Shown in pieces: positions 1-7,680 of a stretch of 36,721 bases of DNA. A model generated the notes under the pieces. That model had not been told where the DNA came from. It ran no database searches and saw nothing but the letters and a program-made list of their open reading frames with translations. The stretch is from positions 1 to 36,721 of the IMG/VR virus record IMGVR_UViG_3300017605_000293. The stretch is one strand, 5' to 3'. The position numbers and the translations under genes were made by a program. Positions within the stretch are counted from its first letter, which is position 1; each line of letters opens with the position of its first letter. This DNA comes from a virus.

Positions 1-1
1 C

Positions 2-415
2 CCGGCGTCCTGTGTCGGGCTCTCGAGTACCGGGCGCCGGCAAGTGATCGTCGACGTCGCGGCCGCGCGCCTGGCGTGGGATGAGAACGCCGCGAAGGTT
101 CCGCCCGGGCCCGCGGTCGACGGCGAGCGGCGATCGCTCAGCGAGGCGTCGCGCCTGGCGACGATGGAGCGACATCGGGCGCTCCGGATCAAAAACGATC
201 TGAGCGAGGGGATCGTCGTCGACGTGCGGGCCGCGAAGCGAGAAGCATTCGAGAGCTACCGTATCATCCGTGAAACCTTGCTCAATCTCCCTGTGAGACT
301 CGCCGCGGAGCTCGCCGGCGAAACCGATCCGGCGAAAGTGTTCGCGCGCCTCGACGACGCGATCCGTGAGGCCCTGGGCGACGCCGCCGATCGCCTCGAG
401 GCCGCCGGCGAATGA
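2..415 (+). CDS. terS: Terminase small subunit, 5'-truncated by window edge
   Basis: This is probably the DNA-recognition subunit of the packaging terminase. The reading frame is open to the left edge, so the true start and the N-terminal DNA-binding domain lie outside the window; the GTG at 44 is only the first in-frame start codon visible. What remains looks like the C-terminal half of Nu1-type small subunits: a VDVAAARLAW segment of the kind that follows the HTH domain, then a helix ending in a stretch around AAELAGETDPAKVFARLDD that family members carry before the oligomerisation/large-subunit contact region. The position directly before a GpA-type large subunit supports the call. The stop codon overlaps the ATG of the next small ORF (ATGA). 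Family assignment rests on pattern memory of the C-terminus only. Confidence 0.7.
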   Translation, partial: PASCVGLSSTGRRQVIVDVAAARLAWDENAAKVPPGPAVDGERRSLSEASRLATMERHRALRIKNDLSEGIVVDVRAAKREAFESYRIIRETLLNLPVRLAAELAGETDPAKVFARLDDAIREALGDAADRLEAAGE

Positions 416-552
416 CGCGTCATCACGCGCGGATCGCGCAATCCTGGGCGAGCTCGATCCGCCGCGCGATCGAGCTCGGCGACGGCGACGCCGCCAGGCG
501 GATCACGATCGGCCTCGTGTGGCGACTCCGCGAATTGTGGGCGCTCCTGTGA
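412..552 (+). CDS. 46-residue basic protein between the terminase subunits
   Basis: This small ORF begins MTRHHARIAQSWAS and ends in a leucine/tryptophan-rich helix (RLRELWALL). Its ATG overlaps the small-subunit stop and its TGA overlaps the GTG of the large subunit. That double overlap matches the stop/start coupling used throughout this genome and suggests it is translated, passing ribosomes from one terminase gene to the next. It contains arginine-rich and acidic stretches and no domain I recognise. It might act only as a translational bridge, or it might be a small packaging accessory. I infer expression from the overlaps alone. Confidence 0.5.
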   Translation: MTRHHARIAQSWASSIRRAIELGDGDAARRITIGLVWRLRELWALL

Positions 553-2597
553 ACGGCGACGCCGCCGGCATTCGCGAGATCCGCCGGGCGCGCGCCGCCG
601 GCATCCGTCCCGATGCCGTGCTCACCGTGAGCGAGTGGGCCGACAAGCATCGCAGGCTCCCGAAAAAATCGAGCGCGGAACCTGGGCCCTGGCGCACCGA
701 TCGCGCGCCGTACCTCCGCGAAATCATGGATTCGTTTTCCTCGAGGAGCGACGTCGAGGAAATCGTATTCATGAAGGCCGCGCAGATCGGCGGAACCGAA
801 GTACTCCTCAACGCGCTCGGCTACATCATCGATCACGCGCCCGGGCCCGTGATGCTCGTGTGGCCGACGGTCGACACGGCGAAGCGGGGATCCCGTCAAC
901 GCGTCGGCCCGCTCACGACGGACACGCCGGCGATCGCAGAGAAGATCGCGCCGGCGAAGTCGCGCGACGCCGCGAACACTGTTCTGGAAAAAACCTTTCC
1001 GGGCGGGCACCTCGTCATCACCGGCGCCAATTCCGCCGTCGGACTGCGATCGATGCCGGCTCAGTACGTCCTGATGGACGAGATCGACGGCTGGCCGATC
1101 GACGTCGACGAGGAGGGCTCCCCGATCGCGCTCCTCGAGGTTCGGCAGCGAACGTTCTCGAGGCGGAAGCGACTCAAGATCTCGACGCCGACGCTCGCCG
1201 GCCGATCAGCGATCGAGGCCGCGCACGATCGCGGCGACGCGCGCCGGTACTTCGTTCCCTGTCCGACGTGCGGCGAATTTCAAGAGCTCGAGTTCGCGCG
1301 GCTCACGTGGACGAAGCTCGGCCTCCCGCCGGCGGCCGCCGTCTATGAGTGTGCGGCGTGCGGCGATTACATCCGCAATCATCAAAAGACAGGGATGCTC
1401 GCGCGCGGCGAGTGGCGCGCGACGCATCCGGGCCGCGGCGGCGGAAAGATCCGGAGCTATCACCTCAACGCCTTGTACTCCCCTGTCGGCTGGCTCTCGT
1501 GGGGCGAGATCGCGACGGAGTTCGTCGCCGTCGAAAAAGATCCGGAGAAGCTCCGCGTTTTCATCAATACCGTACTCGGCCAAGTGTGGACGTCCAAGGG
1601 CGAGGCGCCGGAGTGGGAATCGCTCTACAAGCGGCGCGACACGTACGCGATCGGCACCGTCCCGATCGGCGTCGGCGTGCTCACGTGCGGCGTCGACGTG
1701 CAGAAGGATCGCCTCGTGTACGAGGTCGTCGGATGGGGCCGCGGAAAGCGATCGTGGTCGATCGACGCCGGCGAGATCGCGGGCGATCCGGCGAACCTCG
1801 AGCGCGGGCCCTGGGGCGAGCTCGAGAACCTAACCGCGCGGATGTTCCCGCACGCCGGCGGGATCGAGATGCCGATCCGATTGCTCGCGATCGATTCCGG
1901 GTACGAGACGCAGCACGTACACGCCTGGGTTCGTCGGCCGCATTCGACGCAAGTGATCGCCGTCAAGGGCAATGATCACGGCGGCGCGATCATCGGCACG
2001 CCTCAACCCGTCGAGATCTCGATCAGCGGAAAGAAACGGAAGCGGGGCGGCCGCGTGTGGCCTGTCGCCGTCGGCATCGCGAAAACAGAATTCTACGGAT
2101 TCCTTCGGCTCGAGATCGAACCTGGCAAACCGGATCCCGCCGGCTACGTGCGATATCCGGAGTACGGCGAGGAGTGGTTCCGCCAGATCACCGCGGAGCA
2201 ACTCACGGCGACGAAAACCCGCCGCGGGTACGTCAAGCTCGAATGGTCGATCCTCCCGGGCCGCCAGAATCACGCGCTCGACTGTCGGGTCTACGCGCGC
2301 GCGGCCGCGGCGCTCGCCGGCCTCGATCGCATGAACGAGCGCGATTGGGACGCGCGCGAAAAGTTCCTGGGCGTCGGCGCGACGCCGGCGGCCGCGGCCG
2401 CTCGAGCGCCCGCCTCGAGCTCCTCGCCGGCGCCCGCCTCGAGCTCGCCGCCGGCCTCGAGCACGCCGGCGCCGCTCCGCCCTGGCCTCGTGCCGCGGCC
2501 GGCGCCCTCGAGCTCGCCGACGCCGCCGGCGCCAGGCGGCCGGCCCGGCAAGCCGGCCTGGGTTCCGCCGCGGCCCGGCTGGCTGAAACCCCGCTGA
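549..2597 (+). CDS. terL: Terminase large subunit, GpA family
   Basis: This is the ATPase/nuclease motor that packages DNA into the prohead and cuts it. I chose the GTG at 549, which overlaps the preceding stop; the same frame is open further upstream, but that part reads like a shadow of the small subunit. The 682-residue product has the deviant Walker A of the GpA family (KAAQIGGTE, residues 76-84) and a Walker B at LMDEID (D177, E178). Two CxxC pairs (C238/C241 and C268/C271) form a zinc-ribbon-like insert. The nuclease half includes AIDSGYET and a closing motif near GRQNHALDCRVYA. The final 90 or so residues are an Ala/Pro/Ser tail made by short DNA repeats of the CTCGAGCTC type, which is likely disordered. 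Lambda gpA is somewhat shorter, about 640 residues. Confidence 0.95.
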   Translation: MNGDAAGIREIRRARAAGIRPDAVLTVSEWADKHRRLPKKSSAEPGPWRTDRAPYLREIMDSFSSRSDVEEIVFMKAAQIGGTEVLLNALGYIIDHAPGPVMLVWPTVDTAKRGSRQRVGPLTTDTPAIAEKIAPAKSRDAANTVLEKTFPGGHLVITGANSAVGLRSMPAQYVLMDEIDGWPIDVDEEGSPIALLEVRQRTFSRRKRLKISTPTLAGRSAIEAAHDRGDARRYFVPCPTCGEFQELEFARLTWTKLGLPPAAAVYECAACGDYIRNHQKTGMLARGEWRATHPGRGGGKIRSYHLNALYSPVGWLSWGEIATEFVAVEKDPEKLRVFINTVLGQVWTSKGEAPEWESLYKRRDTYAIGTVPIGVGVLTCGVDVQKDRLVYEVVGWGRGKRSWSIDAGEIAGDPANLERGPWGELENLTARMFPHAGGIEMPIRLLAIDSGYETQHVHAWVRRPHSTQVIAVKGNDHGGAIIGTPQPVEISISGKKRKRGGRVWPVAVGIAKTEFYGFLRLEIEPGKPDPAGYVRYPEYGEEWFRQITAEQLTATKTRRGYVKLEWSILPGRQNHALDCRVYARAAAALAGLDRMNERDWDAREKFLGVGATPAAAAARAPASSSSPAPASSSPPASSTPAPLRPGLVPRPAPSSSPTPPAPGGRPGKPAWVPPRPGWLKPR

Positions 2598-2637
2598 GAG
2601 TGGAGCAAAGTGGAGCGGGAGGCCCGGATTACAAAAC

Positions 2638-2653
2638 TGTTCCACGTGGAACA
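2638..2653. promoter_or_regulatory. parS: parS-like centromere site (TGTTCCACGTGGAACA)
   Basis: This is a perfect 16-bp palindrome that fits the chromosomal ParB-binding consensus TGTTNCACGTGNAACA with no mismatch. Host ParB proteins nucleate on such sites and spread along the flanking DNA. No ParA or ParB gene occurs in the window, and I found no second copy or near-match around the other CACGTG cores. The sequence match is direct observation; binding by host ParB is inference. Confidence 0.75.
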
Positions 2654-2791
2654 CCGGCCGCCGGCCTCGAGCTCGTCGAAACCGGCCGGCTCTCGCGCCA
2701 GGCGGCCCGCCTGTAGGCGCGCCGGCGCCTGGCCGCACTCCCGGGCCTCCGGCCGCCGGCGCCGTTTCTGAGGGCCGCCAGGCCGGCCGGC

Positions 2792-2802
2792 GTGCTATCC
2801 TG
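2792..2802 (+). promoter_or_regulatory. Extended -10 element before gpW gene
   Basis: GTGCTATCCTG reads as TG-N-TATCCT, an extended -10 that ends 14 bases before the ATG. No -35 hexamer sits at the expected distance. A closely similar element (GTGATACCCTG) precedes the methyltransferase gene at 25788, and nine of eleven bases are shared. A transcript would have a leader of only a few bases. Confidence 0.4.
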
Positions 2803-2815
2803 CCGGGCAAAGCTC

Positions 2816-3025
2816 ATGCCGTTTACCCAAACAGACCGCGAGAACCTGGCTCGAGCGATCGCGGAGGGCCGCGGCGCGCGATCGATGACGTTCGACAATC
2901 AAACCGTCGTGTTCAACTCGATCGACGACATGCTCAAGCTACTCGCGCGGATGGACGAGCAGATCGGGATCGCGAACGGAACACGCCGCGGGTACCGCGT
3001 CGCGACGACGCGGAAGGGCGTCTGA
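2816..3025 (+). CDS. Head-tail joining protein, gpW-like
   Basis: This 69-residue protein resembles lambda gpW (68 residues) in length, position and pattern: an N-terminal helix (TQTDRENLARAIAEG), a two-strand segment (RSMTFDNQTVVFNS) and a second helix (IDDMLKLLARMDEQI), followed by a basic tail (RRGYRVATTRKGV). gpW seals the portal channel after packaging. I prefer the ATG at 2816 over the in-frame GTG at 2792 because the latter lies inside the -10-like element and would add eight unrelated residues. The stop overlaps the next ATG (TGATG), so the methyltransferase is translationally coupled. In lambda the portal gene comes next; here a four-gene insert intervenes. Confidence 0.8.
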   Translation: MPFTQTDRENLARAIAEGRGARSMTFDNQTVVFNSIDDMLKLLARMDEQIGIANGTRRGYRVATTRKGV

Positions 3026-3615
3026 TGGCGGAGGCAACCTCCCGCGACGCGTGCATCGATCGACACCGGGCATACACGATCGACATTGCGACGCGCCTCA
3101 ATCCGAAACAGGTCGCGCGCCTCGAGGCGATGCTGGCGCCGGTTCGCGCCGGCGAGGCCGTGCTCGACGCCGGCTGTAACTCCGGATTCGTCGTCGATTT
3201 CCTCCCGCCGACGTGTACCGTCTCCGGCGTCGACGTCGCCGAACACCTCGTCGCGATCGCGCGCGGCCGCCTGGCGCGCGCCGACGTCGCGCCCGTCGAG
3301 GAGCTCCCGTACGCGGATCGTTCCGTCGACATCATCATCTACGGCGAGATCCTCGAGCACGTGTACGATCCCGTCGCCGTGCTCCTCGAGGGGCGGCGCG
3401 TCGCGCGTCGACTCCTGATCGGCTCCGTCCCGAACGAGCAGAGCAAGTGGGGCCCGACGGGCAAACACAAACCGGACGGGCACCCGTACCACGTCCGCGC
3501 GTTCACGGCGCGCACGCTGCAGGCGACACTTCGCCGCGCCGGCCTCCGGCCGATCAGTGTCAGACCGTTCGCGGATTTCTACCTATTCACGGCGGGCGTA
3601 CCGTGCGGGTCGTAA
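3025..3615 (+). CDS. Class I SAM-dependent methyltransferase (type 11-like)
   Basis: This 196-residue protein is predicted to transfer a methyl group from SAM to a small-molecule or sugar acceptor. It shows motif I VLDAGCNSG (residues 46-54), the acidic end of strand 2 at GVDVAE, and the motif IV/post-IV region SVDIIIYGEILEHVYDP. It lacks a DPPY-type tetrad, so it does not look like a DNA amino-methyltransferase; the pattern is that of UbiE/type 11 enzymes common in glycan and lipid pathways. It leads a run of three glycosyltransferases, so O-methylation of a glycan is the simplest guess. The last 13 bases overlap the next gene. The acceptor is unknown. Confidence 0.8.
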   Translation: MAEATSRDACIDRHRAYTIDIATRLNPKQVARLEAMLAPVRAGEAVLDAGCNSGFVVDFLPPTCTVSGVDVAEHLVAIARGRLARADVAPVEELPYADRSVDIIIYGEILEHVYDPVAVLLEGRRVARRLLIGSVPNEQSKWGPTGKHKPDGHPYHVRAFTARTLQATLRRAGLRPISVRPFADFYLFTAGVPCGS

Positions 3616-4235
3616 TTCCATCCGTCGACTACGCCGACATGATCGGCGTTACGCTCCCGGCCTGGCGCGCACTATTCCCCGCGGCGACGATCGTCGTCGT
3701 GACGGCCCGCCACGATCGCGCGTCGCTCGACGTCGCTCGAGCTCGAGGCGCGTCGGTTCTCGTGACGGATGCCTGGTACCGGAAGGGCCGCGCATTCGAC
3801 AAGGCGGCCGCGCTCGACGAGGCGTTTGATTTCCCCGCGCGCGAGCTCGGCGAGCTCTGCATCGCGATCGACGCCGACGTCTACCCGTTCGGCGCGTTCA
3901 ATCTCGAGGCGCTCGCCGTCGGCGTGCTCTACTCCGTCGATCGGTTCTACGTCGACACGCCGGCGACGCTCGCGCGCCAGGTCGCGCGGCCCGACGTCGC
4001 CGCGCTCGATCGCATGACACGCGGCGCCCGCGGCCCGGGATACTTCCAGGCGTTCCGCGCGCGGCCCGATCTGACGTTCGGGAGTTTCCCCGACGCCGGG
4101 TTCTACGATCTCGAGTTCCTTCGGCAGTTCGCCGGCGGCGTCGACGTGCTCCCCGCGTCGTACGTGGTTCACCTCGGACGCAAGAGCGGGAAGAATTGGC
4201 GAGGGCGCACGCTCCCGCGATGGGGCGCCGCGTGA
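3603..4235 (+). CDS. GT-A-type glycosyltransferase
   Basis: This product has 210 residues from the GTG at 3603, which starts RVVIPSVDYADM. The sequence has the features of a GT-A nucleotide-sugar fold: an N-terminal strand, a switch to VVVTARHD and VLVTDAWY strands, and a DxD metal/nucleotide motif in AIDADVYPFG (D90, D92). The C-terminal half contains GYFQAFRA and a late HLGRKSGKNWRGRT segment. The frame is open well upstream, but that part overlaps the methyltransferase and has shadow-like composition. The sugar donor and acceptor cannot be read from the sequence. Its stop overlaps the GTG of the next glycosyltransferase. Confidence 0.7.
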   Translation: MRVVIPSVDYADMIGVTLPAWRALFPAATIVVVTARHDRASLDVARARGASVLVTDAWYRKGRAFDKAAALDEAFDFPARELGELCIAIDADVYPFGAFNLEALAVGVLYSVDRFYVDTPATLARQVARPDVAALDRMTRGARGPGYFQAFRARPDLTFGSFPDAGFYDLEFLRQFAGGVDVLPASYVVHLGRKSGKNWRGRTLPRWGAA

Positions 4236-4990
4236 GCTCGAGGCCGCCGGTTCTCGCCGCGGCGTACTTCGGGAGCGGCAACGCCGGCGATCAGTATTCC
4301 CGCCTGGCGCGCGTGCTCGAGTACACGGCCGGCGTTCACTGTCCCGACTGGACGATCCGCGTCGAGCGCCTGGCGGCGCCGCCGGCGTATACCTCACACC
4401 TCGGCGTCCATTCTCACGTGACGAATTCTCAGAAGCTCGAGTGGTGGCGCTCCGTGATCGTCGACGCGGAGGACGGCGATCGCGTGCTCCTGATCGATGC
4501 CGACATGATGATCACGCGTCCGCTCGAGGCCGCCTGGGCGACGCCGTTCGATCTCGCCTACACGTACCGCGAGGAGGGCCGGCTCCCGCTCAACGGCGGC
4601 GTCGTGTTCGTCCGCGTGTCGCCGGCGTCGCGCCGGTTCGTCGATCGATGGTTCGCGATCAACCAGCTATTTCTCGGCGACGCGATCAAGCACAGGCAAT
4701 GGAGGACGAAGTACGCCGGGATCAATCAGGCCTCGTTCGGCTACATGCTCGAGCGCGAACGCGATCCCGCGCTCACGATCGCGCGGTTCACCTGTCACGA
4801 GTGGAACGCGGAGAACACGGCGTGGGCGAAGTTCGATCCGAACATCACGCGGATCGTTCACCTGAAAAGCGGGCTCCGTCGCGCTCTGTTCGGGATGCCG
4901 GCGCGTCCGGAATTTAAGAAACTGATCGCGCTCTGGCATTCCCTCGAGGCGGAAGCGAACGCGGCCGCGGCCGCCAGGCGGGCCGGATAG
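4232..4990 (+). CDS. GT-A-type glycosyltransferase (GT8-like)
   Basis: This 252-residue protein starts at a GTG that overlaps the previous stop (GTGA); in-frame ATGs at 4196 and 4220 would extend it back into the previous gene. The DxD motif is clear in LLIDADMMITRPL (D89, D91), followed by LPLNGGVVFVRVS, a pattern of GT8-like retaining enzymes in which the Asn-Gly-Gly loop binds the donor sugar. Later segments include NQASFGY and IVHLKSGLR, the latter resembling the metal-binding histidine region near the C-terminus of such enzymes. It ends with an Ala-rich tail. It is the second of three consecutive sugar transferases. Confidence 0.75.
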   Translation: MSSRPPVLAAAYFGSGNAGDQYSRLARVLEYTAGVHCPDWTIRVERLAAPPAYTSHLGVHSHVTNSQKLEWWRSVIVDAEDGDRVLLIDADMMITRPLEAAWATPFDLAYTYREEGRLPLNGGVVFVRVSPASRRFVDRWFAINQLFLGDAIKHRQWRTKYAGINQASFGYMLERERDPALTIARFTCHEWNAENTAWAKFDPNITRIVHLKSGLRRALFGMPARPEFKKLIALWHSLEAEANAAAAARRAG

Positions 4991-5787
4991 TGCGGATCAA
5001 CATCGTCACGAAACCCGGCTGGATCCTCGAGCGCCTGGCGCGCGAGCTCGTCGATCGAGTCGAGGGCGTCACGCTCAACGCCGGCGCAATCGTTCCGGGC
5101 GAACGCGCGATCTCACTCCTGGCTGATTACAACTATTACCTCCCGGCGAAAGACTTCCGGAAGTACCCGACGGGCGGCGCCGCGATCGGTTTCTACACGC
5201 ACGGCGAGAACGCGCTCGATCTGATCCCGCGGTTCTCCGCCTGTATCGCCATGAATCGGACGATGGCCGCGCGCCTCGAGGAGCACGGGGCGGAGAACGT
5301 CTCGATCATTCGGCCCGGCACCGACGCGCCGCCGCGGCCGATCGTGTTCGGCGTGATCGGCCGCACGTACAACGACGGGCGGAAGGGCGAGGAGCTCGTC
5401 GCGCGCGCCGTCGCCGACGGGTTCCGGTTCGTCGCCTGTGGCACCGACGGCGGCCGCCGCGCTCGAGCCATGACGCGCCGGCAATGGCCGTGCTCAACGC
5501 CGTACACGATCGCGACGCGTGACGCGTTCTATGAGGCGATCGACTATCTCGTCGTCACCTCGAGGGAGGAGGGCGGGCCAATGCCGGTACTCGAGGCGAT
5601 CGCGCGCGGCGTTCCCGTGATCGCGCCGAACGTCGGATGGTGTTGGGAGTTTCCGGTTCTTCGGTACGCCGTCGGCGAGTACTCCTCTCTCCGCCAGGTG
5701 CTCGAGCAACTGACGGCGCCGCCGTCCTGGGAACAATGGGGCCAGGCGCACGCGCGCCTGTTCGCCGCTCTCCGAAAGGTCGCCTAG
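4990..5787 (+). CDS. GT-B-type glycosyltransferase (GT4-like)
   Basis: This 265-residue protein begins at a GTG that shares one base with the previous stop. The C-terminal half has the GT4 signature: VVTSREEGGPMPVLEAIARGVPVIAPNVG, with the paired glutamates E194 and E202 of the EX7E motif that holds the nucleotide sugar. The N-terminal domain is short for the family (typical members exceed 350 residues), with IGFYTHGEN and CIAMNRTMAARLEEHG segments typical of the acceptor domain. A basic loop (GRTYNDGRKG) sits where the donor phosphate-binding loop is expected. It ends directly before the portal ATG, so it is transcribed with the head genes. Confidence 0.8.
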   Translation: MRINIVTKPGWILERLARELVDRVEGVTLNAGAIVPGERAISLLADYNYYLPAKDFRKYPTGGAAIGFYTHGENALDLIPRFSACIAMNRTMAARLEEHGAENVSIIRPGTDAPPRPIVFGVIGRTYNDGRKGEELVARAVADGFRFVACGTDGGRRARAMTRRQWPCSTPYTIATRDAFYEAIDYLVVTSREEGGPMPVLEAIARGVPVIAPNVGWCWEFPVLRYAVGEYSSLRQVLEQLTAPPSWEQWGQAHARLFAALRKVA

Positions 5788-7368
5788 ATGCGAGGGGTAC
5801 TGAGTCGCGAAGATCCGGCGCCGACGCGGGTTCGTCGCCATTGGCTCGATCAGATGACGGCGACGGTCGCGCCGCGATGGACGCTCCGCCGGCAACGCGC
5901 GCGCTACGCCGGCGAGATCCTCGCGCGTCATTACGAGGGCGCCGCGACGACGGCGCGCACGTCGGGATGGCGCCGGCCTGGCACCGATCCGAACGCGGCC
6001 GTCGGGCCCGCGGCCGCGAACCTCCGGAACGTGGTTCGCGATCTCGTGCGAAACAATCCGTACGCGACGGCGGCGCTCGCCTCGATCGTGAACGAGACGA
6101 TCGGATGGGGCATCGTCGCCGACTCGCCGAACGCGCGCGCCCTGGCGCTCTGGCGCAAGTGGGCCGAAACGAAAGCCTGCGACGCCGACGGGATCCACGA
6201 TTTCTACGGCCTCGAGAAGCTCGCGCTCCGCACGTGCGCGCAGGATGGCGAGGTGCTCGTACGCCGACGGTTCCGGCTCCCCGGCGACGTCGACACAAAC
6301 GGGCGGCCGCTCCCGATCCCGCTACAGCTACAGGTGCTCGAGTCGGATTTCCTCGACACGGCGAAAGACATTCCGATCCTTCCGAACGGCGGGAAGATCG
6401 TTCAGGGGATCGAGTTCTCGCCGATCGGTCAACGCGTCGCGTACTGGCTGTTTCGCGAACACCCGGGCAGTATTCAAGGATCGTACGCGCCCTCGCAGCG
6501 GATCCCGGCCGAAGGGGTTCTGCATCTATTCCGCGGCGATCGGCCCGGGCAATTTCGCGCCGTCTCATGGTTCGCGCCGTCGGTTCTCGGATGGAAGGAT
6601 CTCGACGATTACGACGACGCGACGCTCGTAAAGCAGAAGATCGCCGCGTGCCTGGCCGTGTTCGTCCGCGACGATCTCGACGGCAGCGGCGCGCCGCTCG
6701 GCGAACCGAACGACACGCGCACGCCGGCGATCGACGCGCTCACGCCGGGCATGATCGAGAACCTCCCGGCCGGCCGCCAGATCTCCGTCGTCGAGCCTCC
6801 GCGCGTGAACGATTTCGGCGATTACATGGATCGCAAGCTCCGCGGACTCGCGAGCGGGCTCCGCGTGCTGTTCTCGAGCATGACCGGAGACTTTCGCGAT
6901 CTCTCGTTCTCCGCCGCGCGGATGGAGCGGATCGCGCATCAGCCCGACGTCGACGACAATCGATGGAGACTCCTGATCCCTGGGTTCTGTGATCCGGCCT
7001 GGGCCTGGGCGATGGAGGCCGCGGCGATCGCCGGGCTCCTGAATTCGGCCGACGCGCCGGAGGTTACTTGGACTCCTCCGCCGCTCGCGTTTATCGATCC
7101 GTCATCGGAGGGCCTCGCGATCGCGCGCAACGTGCGATCGGGGATCTCGACGATGCCGGAGGAGCTCCGCGCGCGCGGGCTCAACCCGTCGCGCGTGCTC
7201 GCGGAGGTCAAGGCGTGGAACGCGGCGATGGACAAGGCCGGCGTCGTATTCGACAGCGATCCGCGGAAGATGACGCAAGCGGGTATGGTGCAATCGGCGA
7301 CGCCGATCGCGCCGACGGAACCCGCGCCGCCGACGGAACCCGCGGCGCCGGCGGAGGAGGACACGTAA
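5788..7368 (+). CDS. Portal protein, lambda gpB family
   Basis: This 526-residue protein forms the dodecameric ring at the DNA-entry vertex. Family features include an N-terminal RYAGEILARHYEGAATTARTSGW segment and NLRNVVRDLVRNNPYATAALASIVNETIGWGI, which is the conserved opening of lambda-type portals. The core contains AQDGEVLVRRRFR and LQVLESDFLD, and a late GLASGLRVLFSSMTGDFRDLSFSAAR matches the channel/crown region. The C-terminal 30 residues are Pro/Glu/Ala-rich (PTEPAPPTEPAAPAEE) and probably disordered. The ATG follows the upstream stop directly, with little ribosome-binding sequence of its own, so coupling to the glycosyltransferase gene is likely. Confidence 0.95.
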   Translation: MRGVLSREDPAPTRVRRHWLDQMTATVAPRWTLRRQRARYAGEILARHYEGAATTARTSGWRRPGTDPNAAVGPAAANLRNVVRDLVRNNPYATAALASIVNETIGWGIVADSPNARALALWRKWAETKACDADGIHDFYGLEKLALRTCAQDGEVLVRRRFRLPGDVDTNGRPLPIPLQLQVLESDFLDTAKDIPILPNGGKIVQGIEFSPIGQRVAYWLFREHPGSIQGSYAPSQRIPAEGVLHLFRGDRPGQFRAVSWFAPSVLGWKDLDDYDDATLVKQKIAACLAVFVRDDLDGSGAPLGEPNDTRTPAIDALTPGMIENLPAGRQISVVEPPRVNDFGDYMDRKLRGLASGLRVLFSSMTGDFRDLSFSAARMERIAHQPDVDDNRWRLLIPGFCDPAWAWAMEAAAIAGLLNSADAPEVTWTPPPLAFIDPSSEGLAIARNVRSGISTMPEELRARGLNPSRVLAEVKAWNAAMDKAGVVFDSDPRKMTQAGMVQSATPIAPTEPAPPTEPAAPAEEDT

Positions 7369-7372
7369 GATC

Positions 7373-7606
7373 ATGGCCGGCGAGCCTCCGACGACACACT
7401 GGCCTGACGATCGGCCGCGGCGCCGCGGCGGCCCGTATCTCGAGGCGGCGATCTCGCCGGCGGCCCTCGCCGCGAAGTGGGGCGTCGGCGTGCAAACGAT
7501 CTACCGCGACATCCGAAAAGGCGCGCTCCCCGCGTACCGGCTCCCTGGCGGCGATCTCCGGATCCGCATCCGCGACGCGCGCCGCTATGGAAAACCCGTC
7601 GAGTAA
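7373..7606 (+). CDS. Small HTH protein, excisionase/MerR-type
   Basis: This 77-residue protein carries an HTH of the excisionase (HTH_17) type: AISPAALAAKWGVGVQTIYRDIRKGALPAYRLPGGDLRIRIRDARRYG, where AAKWGVGVQTIYRDI is the helix-turn-helix and PAYRLPGGDLRIR is the wing. The first 25 residues are basic and proline-rich. It sits four bases after the portal stop and before the capsid gene, an unusual site for a DNA-binding regulator. It could be a regulator of late genes, an architectural factor, or a DNA-binding part of the head. Domain assignment is fairly sure; its job is not. Confidence 0.7.
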   Translation: MAGEPPTTHWPDDRPRRRGGPYLEAAISPAALAAKWGVGVQTIYRDIRKGALPAYRLPGGDLRIRIRDARRYGKPVE

Positions 7607-7680
7607 ATAGGCTTTTCGTGATCGCTCGCGGCGCTAGTCTCTTGCGACCGGCGCCGGCGCTCGCGCATCCTGGCGACATC

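Larger units (their letters stand above)
2598..2815 (+). other. Structured 218-bp spacer between terminase and gpW
   Basis: This is the longest non-coding stretch in the packaging/head region. It holds a direct repeat of AGTGGAGC just after the terminase stop, the parS-like palindrome, several GC-rich self-complementary segments (for example CAGGCGGCCCGCCTG at 2699-2713) and an extended -10 element just before the gpW start. I see no convincing ORF in it. The combination suggests a transcription boundary: structured RNA that ends or attenuates terminase transcription, followed by a fresh start for the head genes. Confidence 0.6.

Noticed and set aside
366-548. Upstream extension of the terminase large-subunit frame
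   Set aside because: It overlaps the small subunit and the bridging ORF, has Arg/Asp-rich shadow composition, and the GTG at 549 is ideally placed by GTGA overlap.
1306-1318. Other CACGTG cores as additional parS sites (for example in 1300-1320, 17230-17245, 22245-22260)
   Set aside because: They lack the flanking TGTTN/NAACA arms and lie inside genes; only 2638-2653 matches the consensus.
2792-2815. GTG start for gpW eight codons upstream
   Set aside because: It coincides with the -10-like element and would add residues (LSCRAKL) unlike the gpW N-terminus.
4196-4231. Earlier ATG starts for the second GT-A enzyme
   Set aside because: They extend into the previous gene; the GTG at 4232 overlaps its stop exactly and leaves the fold's first strand at residue 7.
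7477-7680. Upstream extension of the protease/capsid frame
   Set aside because: It overlaps the HTH gene in another frame and has arginine/proline shadow composition; the protease begins sensibly at 7681.
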